From assembly GCA_963573315.1 (NCBI GenBank), contig OY752144.1:372001-436000 (forward strand): DNA of 64,000 bases, given 5' to 3'. This document shows, in pieces, positions 11,912 to 22,515 of the stretch; within the stretch, counting starts at the first letter, position 1; the number at the start of each line of letters is the position of its first letter. A model generated the notes under the pieces. It did no database searches and was not told the DNA's origin. It saw nothing but the letters and a program-made list of their open reading frames with translations. Source of the DNA: Entomortierella parvispora. Its lineage: Eukaryota; Mortierellomycota; Mortierellomycetes; Mortierellales; Mortierellaceae. The translations under genes were made by a program, and so were the position numbers.

Positions 11912-14900
11912 ATGCAGCCCACTCTGCTGTTGATGGGTGCCTTGGCCCTTGCTGGCACATGGTCATCATCCGTCTTTGCAGCAAGGCCACCGCATGTGCA
12001 CGATAATGACAACTTTCATTACTATTCCATCAAGTTGAACGATCTCGCTACGGCACCCCCACCCCAGGAGCTGGCCGGACACCTTGGCGTCCAGTACTTG
12101 GGCCAGGTTGGAGAGCTCGCCAATTACCATCTCTTCAGCTACCCAAAGACCAAGATGGAGAAGCGGTCCGACGATTATCATAGAGCCCCAATGAATGCCA
12201 CCTTCACGGCTGACGGCGAATACCAGGACATTGTCCTCCGGAGATACCATCAGCTCAAACAGTCAAAGGCATTCCATCGACAGTTGCTTAGGAAGCGGGG
12301 ATTCTCTGGAAATGATGTCGGCATGAACCTGGGCGAGGAAGCAGAGCATCCTCTAGGGCAGATTGAGAAGCAGGTGCTGAGAAAACGAGTGAAGAGGACA
12401 TTGCAGGCACTCGAGCCTAGACAAGAACACGTACCTGGAGAAAAGCAGCCACCAGACGGAATGAAGGACCACTTTCATCTCGCTGACCCAGGATTCGTAT
12501 ACCAATGGCATTTGGTAAGTGAACATAATGACTGTCCGCAGTAACAACTCCAATTCAATGTGCTTGTTCATGGTCCTTTCTCCCGTTCCTATTGCAAGGG
12601 AGAGGCTATACAAACGGCAAGAACAAAGGGGCCAGGGATCGTTTCGTTCCAAAGTCAGGGACCAGCAGGAGGCAAAACAACAAGAACTAAACCATTTTAT
12701 CTCATATCCTTGTAGCACAATACCCTCCAACCAGGAAACGATATCAACGTAGCACGCGTCTGGGACCAGAACATCACGGGAAAGGGTGCACTCGTGGCCA
12801 TCATTGACGATGGATTAGATGCACTCAGTGAGGACCTGGCTCCGAACTTTGTAAGTGGATCTGGCCAGGAAGATCGGATTTTTTTTTTGATAAAGCATAG
12901 AATGCTCATTCTTTTTCAGGCTCCCAAGAACGTGGCCTTGTCCTGTGGCCCTATCAGTCTCGACTAACATTTCCGAATGCTACCCCTTTTGAAACCTCCC
13001 ATCTTCGTAGTACAAGCTCGGCTCTCACGACTTCAACGACAACCAAGAACTACCACTGCCAAGAAGACTTAATCCCTACGATTATCCCGACTTTCACGGA
13101 ACTCGATGTGCAGGGGAGATTGCATCGGCCAGGAACAACCTCTGTGGCGTCGGTGTTGCATGGGATGCCAAGGTGGCAGGAATTCGTATTCTCTCTGAAC
13201 CAATCACGGATGTCCAGGAAGCAGAGGCCTTGAACTATGGATATAACGAAACTCAGATTTACTCTTGCAGTTGGGGTCCTACGGACGATGGCATGACCAT
13301 GGATGGTCCCACAGGAATCATGCTGGACGCATTCGTGAATGGTATCACGAATGGACGTGGGGGCAAAGGAAGCATCTATGTGTTTGCTACCGGAAACGGC
13401 GGACGGTACCTTGATAACTGTAACTTTGACGGCTACGCCAACAGTCGATACACCATCTCGATCGGAGCCATCACCCGGACCAACCAGCACCCCGTCTACT
13501 CTGAGTCCTGTTCTGCACAACTCGGAGTAACTTATAGCTCAGGCGATAACAGCTGGATTGTAAGTCTCCTCGCGATATGATCAGGGAGGATTAACCCCCC
13601 TATAATTCTTCTTATGTGTTGGCTGATTCCAGTATCTATTTTTGAACTTGTGTGTTTGTGCGTTATTCATTCATAGTACACGTGCGATGTGGGCAAGAGG
13701 AACTGTTTCAATCAGCACAGCGGAACATCTGCTGCTGCTCCGATTGCTGCAGGAATCTTTGCACTGGTGCTAGAAGTCAGGTAGGTGCATGTGTGGCTGT
13801 GGTTTTTTTTTTGTTTTAAAAGGTGCAGGATTTATTCACGCCGTTCGTCTTTCCTGCTCCATAGACCAGATTTGAACTGGCGCGATATTCAACACTTGAC
13901 CATTCACACTTCCAGGCCTGTGGACGAGAACGATCCAGACTGGAAGGAAACCTCAGTAGGACGTTTGTTTAATCACAAGTATGGATACGGCAGTCTGGAT
14001 GCCTATGCAATGGTAGAGGCTGCCAAGACCTGGGTATCTCTGGGAGAGCAGGTCTCGTATGAATCTCCAGTTATTCGAGTCGACGGCGACATCCCCTCAG
14101 GTGTGGATGACACTACAGGACATACTGGTCAGCTTGGCCTGCCTTCTGTTTTCCTGGTGACGCAGGAGGCTATAAAAGCGGCCCAGCTCGGATCACTTGA
14201 GCACGTCACTGTCACGGTCAACATTCGGCACATGTACCGAGGAGAGGTTGAAGTGGAGCTCAAGAGCCCTGATAACATTGTCTCAAACCTCGCAGTCGCT
14301 CGCCCGCTGGATAACAGTACCGAAGGATTTTCGGACTGGACGTTTATGAGTGTCAAACATTGGGAGGAGAACCCAGTGGGGCCCTGGACACTGACCGTCT
14401 TTGACCGTTCCAACGCCACCCACACTGGCACGTTCGTGGACTGGAAGCTTGGATTGCATGGTGCTATTGAAGTTGGTCACCATGCACCGGCACCGCCACC
14501 ACCACCACCACCCGTAAAACCCCCGCCAGCACTTCCCCCAACAGCTCAGCCGACGACATCAGCCTCCATTCCAGTACCTACAGCTCAACCAGATGAGGAC
14601 GGTCGTGTAATGGTGCACATCAGTCCGTTTATCTATGTGATGTTTGCTGGCATGTTTGTGGCCATTGGTGCTGCCTTATTCCTGATGCATCGTCAACGTG
14701 CCAACCCAAGAAACATATTTGGGTCTACCAGGGATGATGAAGAAGCTGGACAGCGCGGGGGACTGTTGGGTCGTCGAGGCGATTACGAGTTTGATGAGTT
14801 GCCGACTCACGAGCTTGGAGGAAGTGATGACGAGGACGACGACGACGACGATGTTGATCCGGATTCGCGCAGAATTCTTTTTGACAGAAGCAATCTTGTT

Positions 14901-15209
14901 GATGATGACGCTCAGGAGGACTCTTTGACAGGAATGAAGGAGGGCAAGTCGTTCTCGTCGCAGCCATCGTCCCCGTACACGAACGTGCGGGATACGATTC
15001 CAAGTCCGTTGTCAAGCGGGGAAGAGATTGAGCGGGAAAGCAGTTTTGAGGTGGCAGAAAGAGATGATGACGGTGAGGATGAAGATGACGATGAAGACGA
15101 GGATGATGACTTTGAGGGTCACCCTGGTGGCACGGGCAAGAAGGTCCGCGGCGATTGGGATGAATTCAGCTCGCTAGTCAAGACGAAAGACGGCCAGGGT
15201 CGCCGCTAA
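11912..15209 (+). CDS. KEX2: Kexin-type proprotein convertase, copy 1
   Basis: This is a membrane-anchored, Golgi-type serine endoprotease that cleaves secretory precursors after dibasic sites. Five exons (introns 12515-12715, 12851-13010, 13560-13676 and 13781-13864) give 911 residues. It has a signal peptide (residues 1-24), a prodomain with several Lys-Arg/Arg-Lys sites, and a subtilisin-fold domain. The triad is Asp232 (IIDDGLD), His275 (FHGTRCAGEI) and Ser447 (GTSAAAP), and the oxyanion Asn is in ATGNGG. A full P-domain (LEHVTVTVNIRH to TFVDWKL) is followed by a Pro-rich stalk, one membrane segment (about HISPFIYVMFAGMFVAIGAA) and a very acidic cytosolic tail that includes YEFDEL, which resembles an aromatic Golgi-retention signal (inference). 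Compared with copy 2 it has about five extra residues before the catalytic His, and Ser replaces the usual Gly two residues before the GTS. All essential residues are present. Confidence 0.95.
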
Positions 15210-15746
15210 ATGAACAGGAAAAGGCAGCTGCATTATTGACCTGATAGATAGATACCAAAAAACCCCCCCCTCAGCAGTGCCATGCATGCATCCATCCATT
15301 GTACTAAAAGAAAGAAAAGAAGAAAATCCTTGGCTCTCGTATGCCGGAGACGCGTGGAACGCGTTGTTTCGTATTCTTTCTCAAATCACATTTCTCGGCC
15401 CCTGTCTGTCCTGTGGTCGCGCTAGTGCTCGCCAAAGGGGGGACCACAGTGAAGGAGAGGGTGTCTGCAAGAGAATGGGAAATCGATTCCTCTTTTCCTT
15501 TTTCCATTCATTCGCTCACTCTCCATTCAGTCATTCATCCACGCTTGCTTGTCCCTCGTTCAAGGAACTAAAGCCTGCCACCTCCTTCCTACGTTTGAAC
15601 TTATTTATACACCAACCATCCGCAACCCTCCCTTTTGACCCCTTGCAATCTCTGCCTCAAAGAAGGGGCCCTTACTTGACTGCGAACTTTTCCCATTCCT
15701 TGCTTTCTTGTCTTTCTTCCACCTTAATACACAAACATACAGCACA
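15210..15746. other. Intergenic between the two kexin genes
   Basis: It carries short CATC/GATA repeats and a C-run near 15265, and a pyrimidine-rich leader before the second kexin ATG. No transposon remnant, pseudogene or direct repeat marking the duplication is visible. Confidence 0.6.
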
Positions 15747-18700
15747 ATGGACTCACCAGCGACACGGATACGCTATGCGAGGTGGATCGCCCTCCTGTCC
15801 ACCATCGTATATTTCACCAGAACATCTTTTGCTTCCAGAGCTGTCGATTACATTCCCGAATACGACCATGAACGTAAAAACTATTACTTGATCCAGATCA
15901 CCACCATCACCACCGCCACAGACATGGAGTCTCCCGACCACATGGCTTCAACTGGCCCTTCCGAATCTCTGGTCCCGCCTCAACTGCACAAAGATCAGCA
16001 GCAGGCCTTGGGCCGGCTATTGGGACTTCAGTTTGAGTCCAGAGTCGGTGCCCTGTCCGACTATTATCTGTTTAGCGTGGCCAGACCAAAACACCCGCAA
16101 GAGTCTCGACGGCAAATCAAGCGATCTTTTGATATGGCGGTTATCGGCTCTTGCGCCAGTTCACCTCTTGTTGCCAGAGCCGAACTACAATCCGAGTCGC
16201 CCATCGAGGGGATGAAGAAAAGAATCGGACAAGGAGAAGAAGAAGAAGAAGAAGGGAAAGTCTTGATCGGTCATGCAGAGCCGGACACTGTACCGGATCC
16301 GATCGTGGAGAGGTTTTATGAGATCAAACAGCAGTTTTCCAAGATCGCACGAGCGGAGCCGATGGGCATGGCTAACGACGAGACTCGGTTGGAGAAAAGG
16401 GGAGCAGGACAACTCCAGGACCGTGAACGGTTGTTGGAGAGGGAGGTGATGGGACTGATGGGGGAGATTCATAGACAGAGTCTGCGGCAACGGATCAAGA
16501 AGAGGGCACCGTTACCGGAGGACCGTATGGAACAATCCAATCTGCCACCGTCACCCCAGAAGCTGGAGTTGAGAAAGCCTAGACCTCCATCAGGAAGGGA
16601 CGATGAGGATGATGTGCAGATGGACGAAGAGCAGCTTGAAGGTACAGAGGACACTGAGCAGGTATCAGATGTCGACTTTGAAACCAAAAAAGAAGACGGC
16701 AATGAAGAGGATACGGAGCAGGAAGGCGAAGTGGAAGGCCAAGAACAGGAAGAGGATATGGAAAACCAAGTGGGTGAAGACCAACCCGAAGATGAGGTCG
16801 CAAGTATGTTTGGAATTGAGGATCCTGGATTCAAGTATCAATGGCATCTGGTAAATGGTTCAGGACTGTTGCGAAAAAAGGGGTTTGGTATAGTCAAAGC
16901 CGTGTTCAATTGTGCTGACTGTTTGTTCATGTTCGCTCTCCACTATCCTTTTACTAAGCACAACACAAAGGATAGACATGATATCAATGTTACAGGAGTC
17001 TGGGAACAAGGTATCGAGCAGACTTCTATGGTTACCAAAATTGACTGGTAGTTTTGATGCAGAGCTGCTCTTTGACTGACGAAAATCCTACTTCTGATAG
17101 GAATCAACGGTACTGGAGTTAATGTCGCCATTATCGATGATGGACTGGACATGATGAGTGAAGATCTTGCTCCAAACTTTGTAAGTGCCTTCTTGTGCTT
17201 AACCGTGTTGGCCGTGCCTAGCCAAATCTTTAGAAGCTGACCTATGTCGCTGCCCTTGCCCTTGACATTCAACAGTTTAAAGAAGGGTCATGGGACTTTA
17301 ACGACCATACAGCTTTGCCGAAACCCAGACTGATTGATGACCAACATGGGACTCGCTGTGCAGGTGAGATTGCGGCAGTCAAGAACGATCTCTGTGGACT
17401 TGGTGTCGCCTATGGAGCCAAGGTTGCAGGACTTCGCATTCTTTCTGGGCAGATCACGGACGTGGACGAGGCTGCAGCTTTGAACTACAATTTTCACGAG
17501 AACCATATCTATTCTTGTAGTTGGGGACCACCCGATGATGGTAAATCAATGGATGCCCCGAAAGGCGTGGTACTAGATGCAATGATCAATGGGATCAAGA
17601 ATGGGCGCTCCGGCCTTGGCAGCATCTATGTCTTTGCGACAGGCAACGGCGGTGGACAGGACGATGACTGCAACTTTGATGGCTATACAAACAGTCTTTA
17701 TACAGTCAGTATTGGAGCTATTAATCGAGCCCATGAGCATCCTTATTACTCTGAGGCATGTTCGGCTCAGTTGGCAGTCACCTACAGCAACGGAGGCGGA
17801 AGTGCCATTGTAAGTCGTTATTCTTGACTGAGTTGTCCTTATAGCCTTTTTGTTTTTTGAAGATATCAGCCTCACAAGACCATCTTCTTGTTTTCTATCA
17901 GTACACCTGCGATGTAGGTGAACGCCGATGTTTTAGTCAGCATGGAGGTACCAGTGCTGCAGCGCCAATCGCCGCCGGAATGATTGCGCTGATGCTCTCT
18001 ATCCGACCGGATCTTACTTGGAGAGACGTCCAATACCTGCTCATGGTCACGGCTGTCCCAGTGGCTATTCACGATCAGGATTGGAAGCGGACAGCTGCAG
18101 GTCGAATGTTTAACCATAAGTTTGGCTACGGAAACCTGGATGCCTATGCTCTTGTGGAGGCCACCAAGGACTTTACATCGTTGGGAACGCAGACATTTTT
18201 CCATCCACCTGTTGTGAGAGTGGATAAGGGAATTCCATATGACGGTGAGGGATTGTTTTCAGTTTTAACTGTCACTGCGGACGATTTGACAGCGCCCAGT
18301 GTCAAACTGGGCACCCTAGAGCACGTTACGGTGACGGTCAATATCAAGCATCAGAGACGGGGCGATGTCGAAGTAATCTTGACGAGTCCGAACGGGGTCG
18401 AGTCGCGTCTCGGAGCAAGGCGACGGTTCGACGTCTCCACTCATGGATTCGTGAACTGGACGTTTATGTCTGTAAAGCATTGGTACGTTCAGTATGATTG
18501 CATGACGCAGCCTTGCCCTGGTGTTCTTATGAGTATTGGCTGCTGACTTTTCTTACGTGTGGATCACCTTTTAGGGGAGAGAATCCAATTGGAGACTGGA
18601 CATTGACTGTGCGGGACCAGAATAACCCACAGGCCAAGGGCAGGTTTGTTGATTGGAGAATCAAGTTTTGGGGAGAAGTTGAGCAACTAGAGGACGAGTC

Positions 18701-19541
18701 TGGATCGGATCCCTCGAAAGAAGAGACCTTGGATGACGATCAAATCTTGACAGAGAGCGAGACTCCTATCATGCTCAAGGACGGTACGGAAGGCTACAGC
18801 AATTCTGATGAAGAGACGTCAGGAGACACCACAAAGAGCAAGGTTATTGTGGATGAGCCAGAATCAGACAGGAAAAAGCTAGGAAGCGATCAGTCGGAAC
18901 ATGACCGTATTATCGGAGGCTCTGGCCATAATGGTGGACAAGGCAACGACCAGGATGGTGACACTGAGCTGTCCGAGGAAGATTTGCTCGAGGATGAGGC
19001 CAAGGACGCCAAGGTTGAGGCTGAACTCGATGGCCAGATGATGGAGGACGATTTGAGCTCAGGCTTCAGTCAGACGTTTTATGTATTTGTTGGAGTGATC
19101 GGACTAGGCGGCCTGATTGTCGGATATGTGACTAAACACAAGCTTGACGGCCGGGGACGGTACACCAGCATCCGAGAAGGAATTCTGGGAGCACGGCGCC
19201 GAGACAATGGCGACGACATTGGTCTTTTACCAACAACTCGTCAAGGAAGCGGCCGAGATGTCCGAGGGGGACGATCCCAATCTTCACGTGGTAATCAGGG
19301 ACCATCCAGACAATCCAGGACTTTGTATGATGTCGGCGAGGTCGATGACGAGGAAGAAGAAGAGGAGAGCATTCAGTCTGCGATTCGTATGGAAAGTCAG
19401 ACACGACCGACTAGAGACGCTGTCTCTAGAGCCAAGTACACAGACGATGATCCGGGTGATGATCCTGATAGCTTTGCGGTGGGCAGTGATACGGACGACG
19501 AGGACTTTTTGATACAGCCTCCGGGTTCCGCAAGGCGATAG
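15747..19541 (+). CDS. Kexin-type proprotein convertase, copy 2 (long acidic pro-region)
   Basis: A second complete kexin lies in direct tandem with the first. Six exons (introns 16851-16958, 17011-17100, 17181-17275, 17810-17901 and 18483-18574) give 1105 residues in frame. The start is the ATG at 15747, giving a hydrophobic leader (residues 11-30). The pro-region is far longer than in copy 1, with a Glu/Asp-rich block (about residues 285-350) full of EE/ED runs and several dibasic sites. The catalytic domain is the more canonical of the two: Asp398 (IIDDGLD), GSWDFNDHTALPKPRL, His436 (QHGTRCAGEI), oxyanion Asn in ATGNGG, and Ser608 (QHGGTSAAAP). The P-domain, an acidic linker, one membrane helix (FYVFVGVIGLGGLIVGYV) and an acidic tail follow. 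Three intron positions match copy 1 exactly (after QWHL, after LAPNF, before YTCDV), which supports duplication from one ancestor. Copy 2 has two further introns that copy 1 lacks, and copy 1 has one that copy 2 lacks. Confidence 0.95.
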
Positions 19542-19912
19542 AAAATAAAAGAGGAGCGCGCACGGGCCACATGTGTGGCTGATTGCCACCCCTTAATATT
19601 GCGATATCCCGTGACTAAAGTTTTTTTTGCCCAATGAATCGATTGGACTCAGGCGGTGGAAGGTGAAGGAGGGAAGGGATGACCAATGGGTCTTGGGTCT
19701 GGCTCATTCTCTCTCTCTTCTCTCGCTCACTTACTCCCTTTACTGCTCGCCCATCATCCTTTGCCCCGTCTCTTCAGTCGCCGACGCTGGAGGATAGCTC
19801 AGTCGACAGACTTACGAAACATAGCAACAGCAACATCAAGGACAAGGACTCGCCCTTCCCTTGCACCATCGGAGAACAAGTTCCCACTCAGCATCCACAC
19901 AGCATATAAACC
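19542..19912. other. Intergenic: second kexin 3' end and UBC6 promoter
   Basis: An AATAAA overlaps the first bases after the kexin stop (about 19544). The leader before UBC6 is C/T-rich. No gene is seen. Confidence 0.6.
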
Positions 19913-21276
19913 ATGGCCACCAAGCAAGCGTACAAGCGCCTTTCCAAGGAGTATGTCAACATTCAAAAGAGTCCACCAGCCTATCTCTTTGCTCGGCCTC
20001 TCGAGTCCAACATTCTGGAATGGTAAATGAGTCGTCCATTGTTTGAACCGCTCCCACACAACAGACACCCAACCCTTTCGACAGCATTCCAACGAACACT
20101 AACCCTGACCCCATTTGGGTCTTGGCTCCTATTTTTATTTTTTCATGCTTATTCAGGCACTATGTTCTCAAAGGACCACCAGAGACTCCCTATCACGGAG
20201 GTGAATATCATGGTAAGGACTTTTGAGCCGGAAAACGTGTGATTTCCCATTATTTTTGGATACAGTAGCTGTCACCCTCGACCTCTGTCCCCCTAATCCT
20301 TGATACCCCCAACACTTATCGCCTCCCTTTTCATCGTGCGCCTTGGCCTTTTCACGCTGCACCTTGGGGAGCACGATAATTTGCATAGAGACATGAACTC
20401 ATTCTTTTTTTGTTTTATTTTTATAGGAAAACTCGTCTTTCCTAAAGACTACCCATTCAAACCACCTTCGATCAGGATGTTGACACCCAACGGACGCTTT
20501 CAGATTGACACACGACTCTGTCTGAGCATGTCGGATTTCCACCCGGGCACTTGGAACCCCAGCTGGAGTGTGGCCACGATTCTGAACGGACTTTTGAGCT
20601 TTATGGTAGGAACCCTGTTTCCAGGATGACTTGATAGAGTGCTTGTCTTTACAAGTAATTGCGTAAAGAGAACTCGTTCAAGTACTAACTATTGCTAATG
20701 TCGTTTCACGGAATTAGTCTCAGGATGAATCAACGACAGGCAGTATTTCGACGTCAACATATGAGAAGAAGGTGCTGGCTCAGCGCTCCCATTCCTACAA
20801 CATCTCGAATCCAAAGTTCACAGGTAAAAAAAGGAGGAACCGATGATAAAGAAGAGAGGGAGCAGTTGCTTCGACCTTAAAACTAATCGCCTTTCCAATT
20901 CACTTTATCAGAAATCTTCCCCGAGCTCATCGCCGTCGGTCAGGTGCCACTTCATATCGCATTCCCAAATGCTCCCAAGACAGAGGAGCCCCCAGCACTC
21001 ATTACCTCTGCCGTATCCGGTGTGGGAGCCATTCAACGGAAACAAGCAGGAGCACCAAGAGGAACAACAGGACACGACGCACAAGGAGCAGGAGCACATG
21101 GTGGACATCATGGAGTGGCAGCAGCAGCTGGTGATCGGGCAGCTCGGAGGGCATCTTTGTTCTCGATGAGCCATTGGCACAAGTGGTTGGCATTCTTTTT
21201 GATCTTTGCCTATCTTGTCATTGCCAAGACGATTACTCGTGCAACCGCATCAGCAGCAGGTGGCTCTTCCCGATGA
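19913..21276 (+). CDS. UBC6: Tail-anchored ubiquitin-conjugating enzyme E2 (UBC6/UBE2J type)
   Basis: This is an ER-anchored E2 of the UBE2J/Ubc6 class, which works with ER-associated degradation ligases. Five exons (introns 20023-20156, 20213-20426, 20606-20717 and 20824-20911) give 271 residues. The UBC fold shows [40 protein letters not shown] and the class-specific catalytic motif [19 protein letters not shown] with Cys87. UBE2J enzymes lack the usual HPN tripeptide, as here. An Ala/Gly/His-rich linker precedes a single C-terminal membrane segment ([14 protein letters not shown]) with only about 20 residues after it, the arrangement of a tail-anchored protein. The UBE2J2/Ubc6 family is certain; a choice between orthologues is not possible from sequence reading alone. 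Confidence 0.95.
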
Positions 21277-21603
21277 AGAGGATCATTCTGAAGCAGACTT
21301 TTTTTCCATTTGACTTGGTGAAATCTCTCCTGTGCCGAATGCGGATCTGCTGCGAGTTGACACGATTTTCTTTGGAATACGAGGATGTGACCTGGAACTC
21401 GTCTCCAGAGAAGAATCTGAACTAGGCTATACCGACATCATAGAACAAATACCAAAAATAAAAAAAAATTGCAAACACTCAATCGATTGACCTATGACTT
21501 CGTTCATCAACGGTTGTGCCAAGATCATTTTGAGGAACAATGGCAATGGCCTAATCAAGTCTATTATGTGATGATGGGTATCCTATGGCTACTGTAGCTG
21601 TTT
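21277..21603. other. Convergent 3' region between UBC6 and the DUF5522 gene
   Basis: It holds the 3' ends of two convergent genes. An AATAAA with a following A-run lies near 21458. No gene is seen. Confidence 0.6.
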
Positions 21604-22217
21604 TTAATCGCTGTAATCATCTTCGTCGTCGTCTGCCCAGACAGGCTTGCCCTCAATGGCTTCAATCTCCTTTCTCCGTTGCTTGCCACGTTCAATGTTG
21701 GCCTTCTTGACCTCGGGCGAGACGCCAACGTTCTCGTTTCCATAAGGGCAATGACGACAGGCATTTCCACAACAGTAACCTCGGCGCTTATGAAGGAGTT
21801 CTGTCATGACGGTGTATCCAGTCTTTGGATCAATGTACTTTTTCCGGTTGCCCTGGATCATGGAAAAGTTGGTGAGCGAAAGAAAGAAAAGATTTGATCT
21901 GTGCGGAGACACCTGCAGAGGGAGAAGAAAGTGTGAGAGATGTGCGCGCTTCTTACCTCACAAGCTAACCGATGGGCTTCTTGCCATTTCTCCTTCTCGA
22001 GTTCAGCTTGAGTCTTTTGAGGCCGACGAGGGTGAATCTTGACTTGGCCGTCGTCATTGTCATTGTCGTTGATGGATGTCATTTGATCAGGATTGGATGT
22101 GTGAATGAGCCGAGGGGAAGGAAAAGAGGGAAATGGGGGGATGGAGGCCAATGGGAGGAAACGAGACAAGGTCTTTGTAGCTGATGGAGAAGAGTAGAGC
22201 GATGTCAGAAAACGCAT
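21604..22217 (-). CDS. DUF5522 / C1orf53-like small cysteine motif protein, probably mitochondrial
   Basis: This is a small conserved protein of unknown function. Two exons (intron 21853-21956, phase 0) give 169 residues. The N-terminus is rich in Ser, Arg and hydrophobics with no acidic residues for about 40 positions, which suits a mitochondrial presequence. After a charged linker comes the conserved core: EAHRLACEGNRKKYIDPKTG, then TVMTELLHKRRGYCCGNACR followed by HCPYG. The CCGNxCRHCPY cysteine motif matches the DUF5522 family that includes human C1orf53. The four cysteines suggest metal binding or disulfides, but I know of no proven activity. The tail is basic, then acidic. It is divergently transcribed from the KDEL protein gene. 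Confidence 0.85.
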
Positions 22218-22515
22218 CGGAGTTCGAGGGAGAAGAAAAAAAAAAGGCCGAAGATGGGTTGCAGTCTTGAAGAGGAAGCGTGTGGGGGTGGGGAAGAGCG
22301 AAATGAAGACAGGTCGCCAAAGTGAGGATTGTTATTAATAATTGTTTTTATTCCGAGGGAGGATCGACGGTCTATGGCGGCGAAAAATAGCAAGTATTCG
22401 ATGTTTCATGACACCCTCACGGAGATTTTTTTTTTTCAGTTCGTGTCTTCTGTTCTTTTCCCTTGCTTTCTTCTTTCTTCTTCATTCTTGTTTCTTCGCA
22501 AGCCCAACTCCCACA
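22218..22515. promoter_or_regulatory. 298 bp divergent promoter region
   Basis: It lies between the minus-strand DUF5522 gene and the plus-strand histidine-rich KDEL gene, so it must hold both promoters and leaders. The plus-strand leader ends in a pyrimidine tract. I looked for a CCAAT-N9-CCACG ER-stress element and did not find a full one. Confidence 0.5.
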
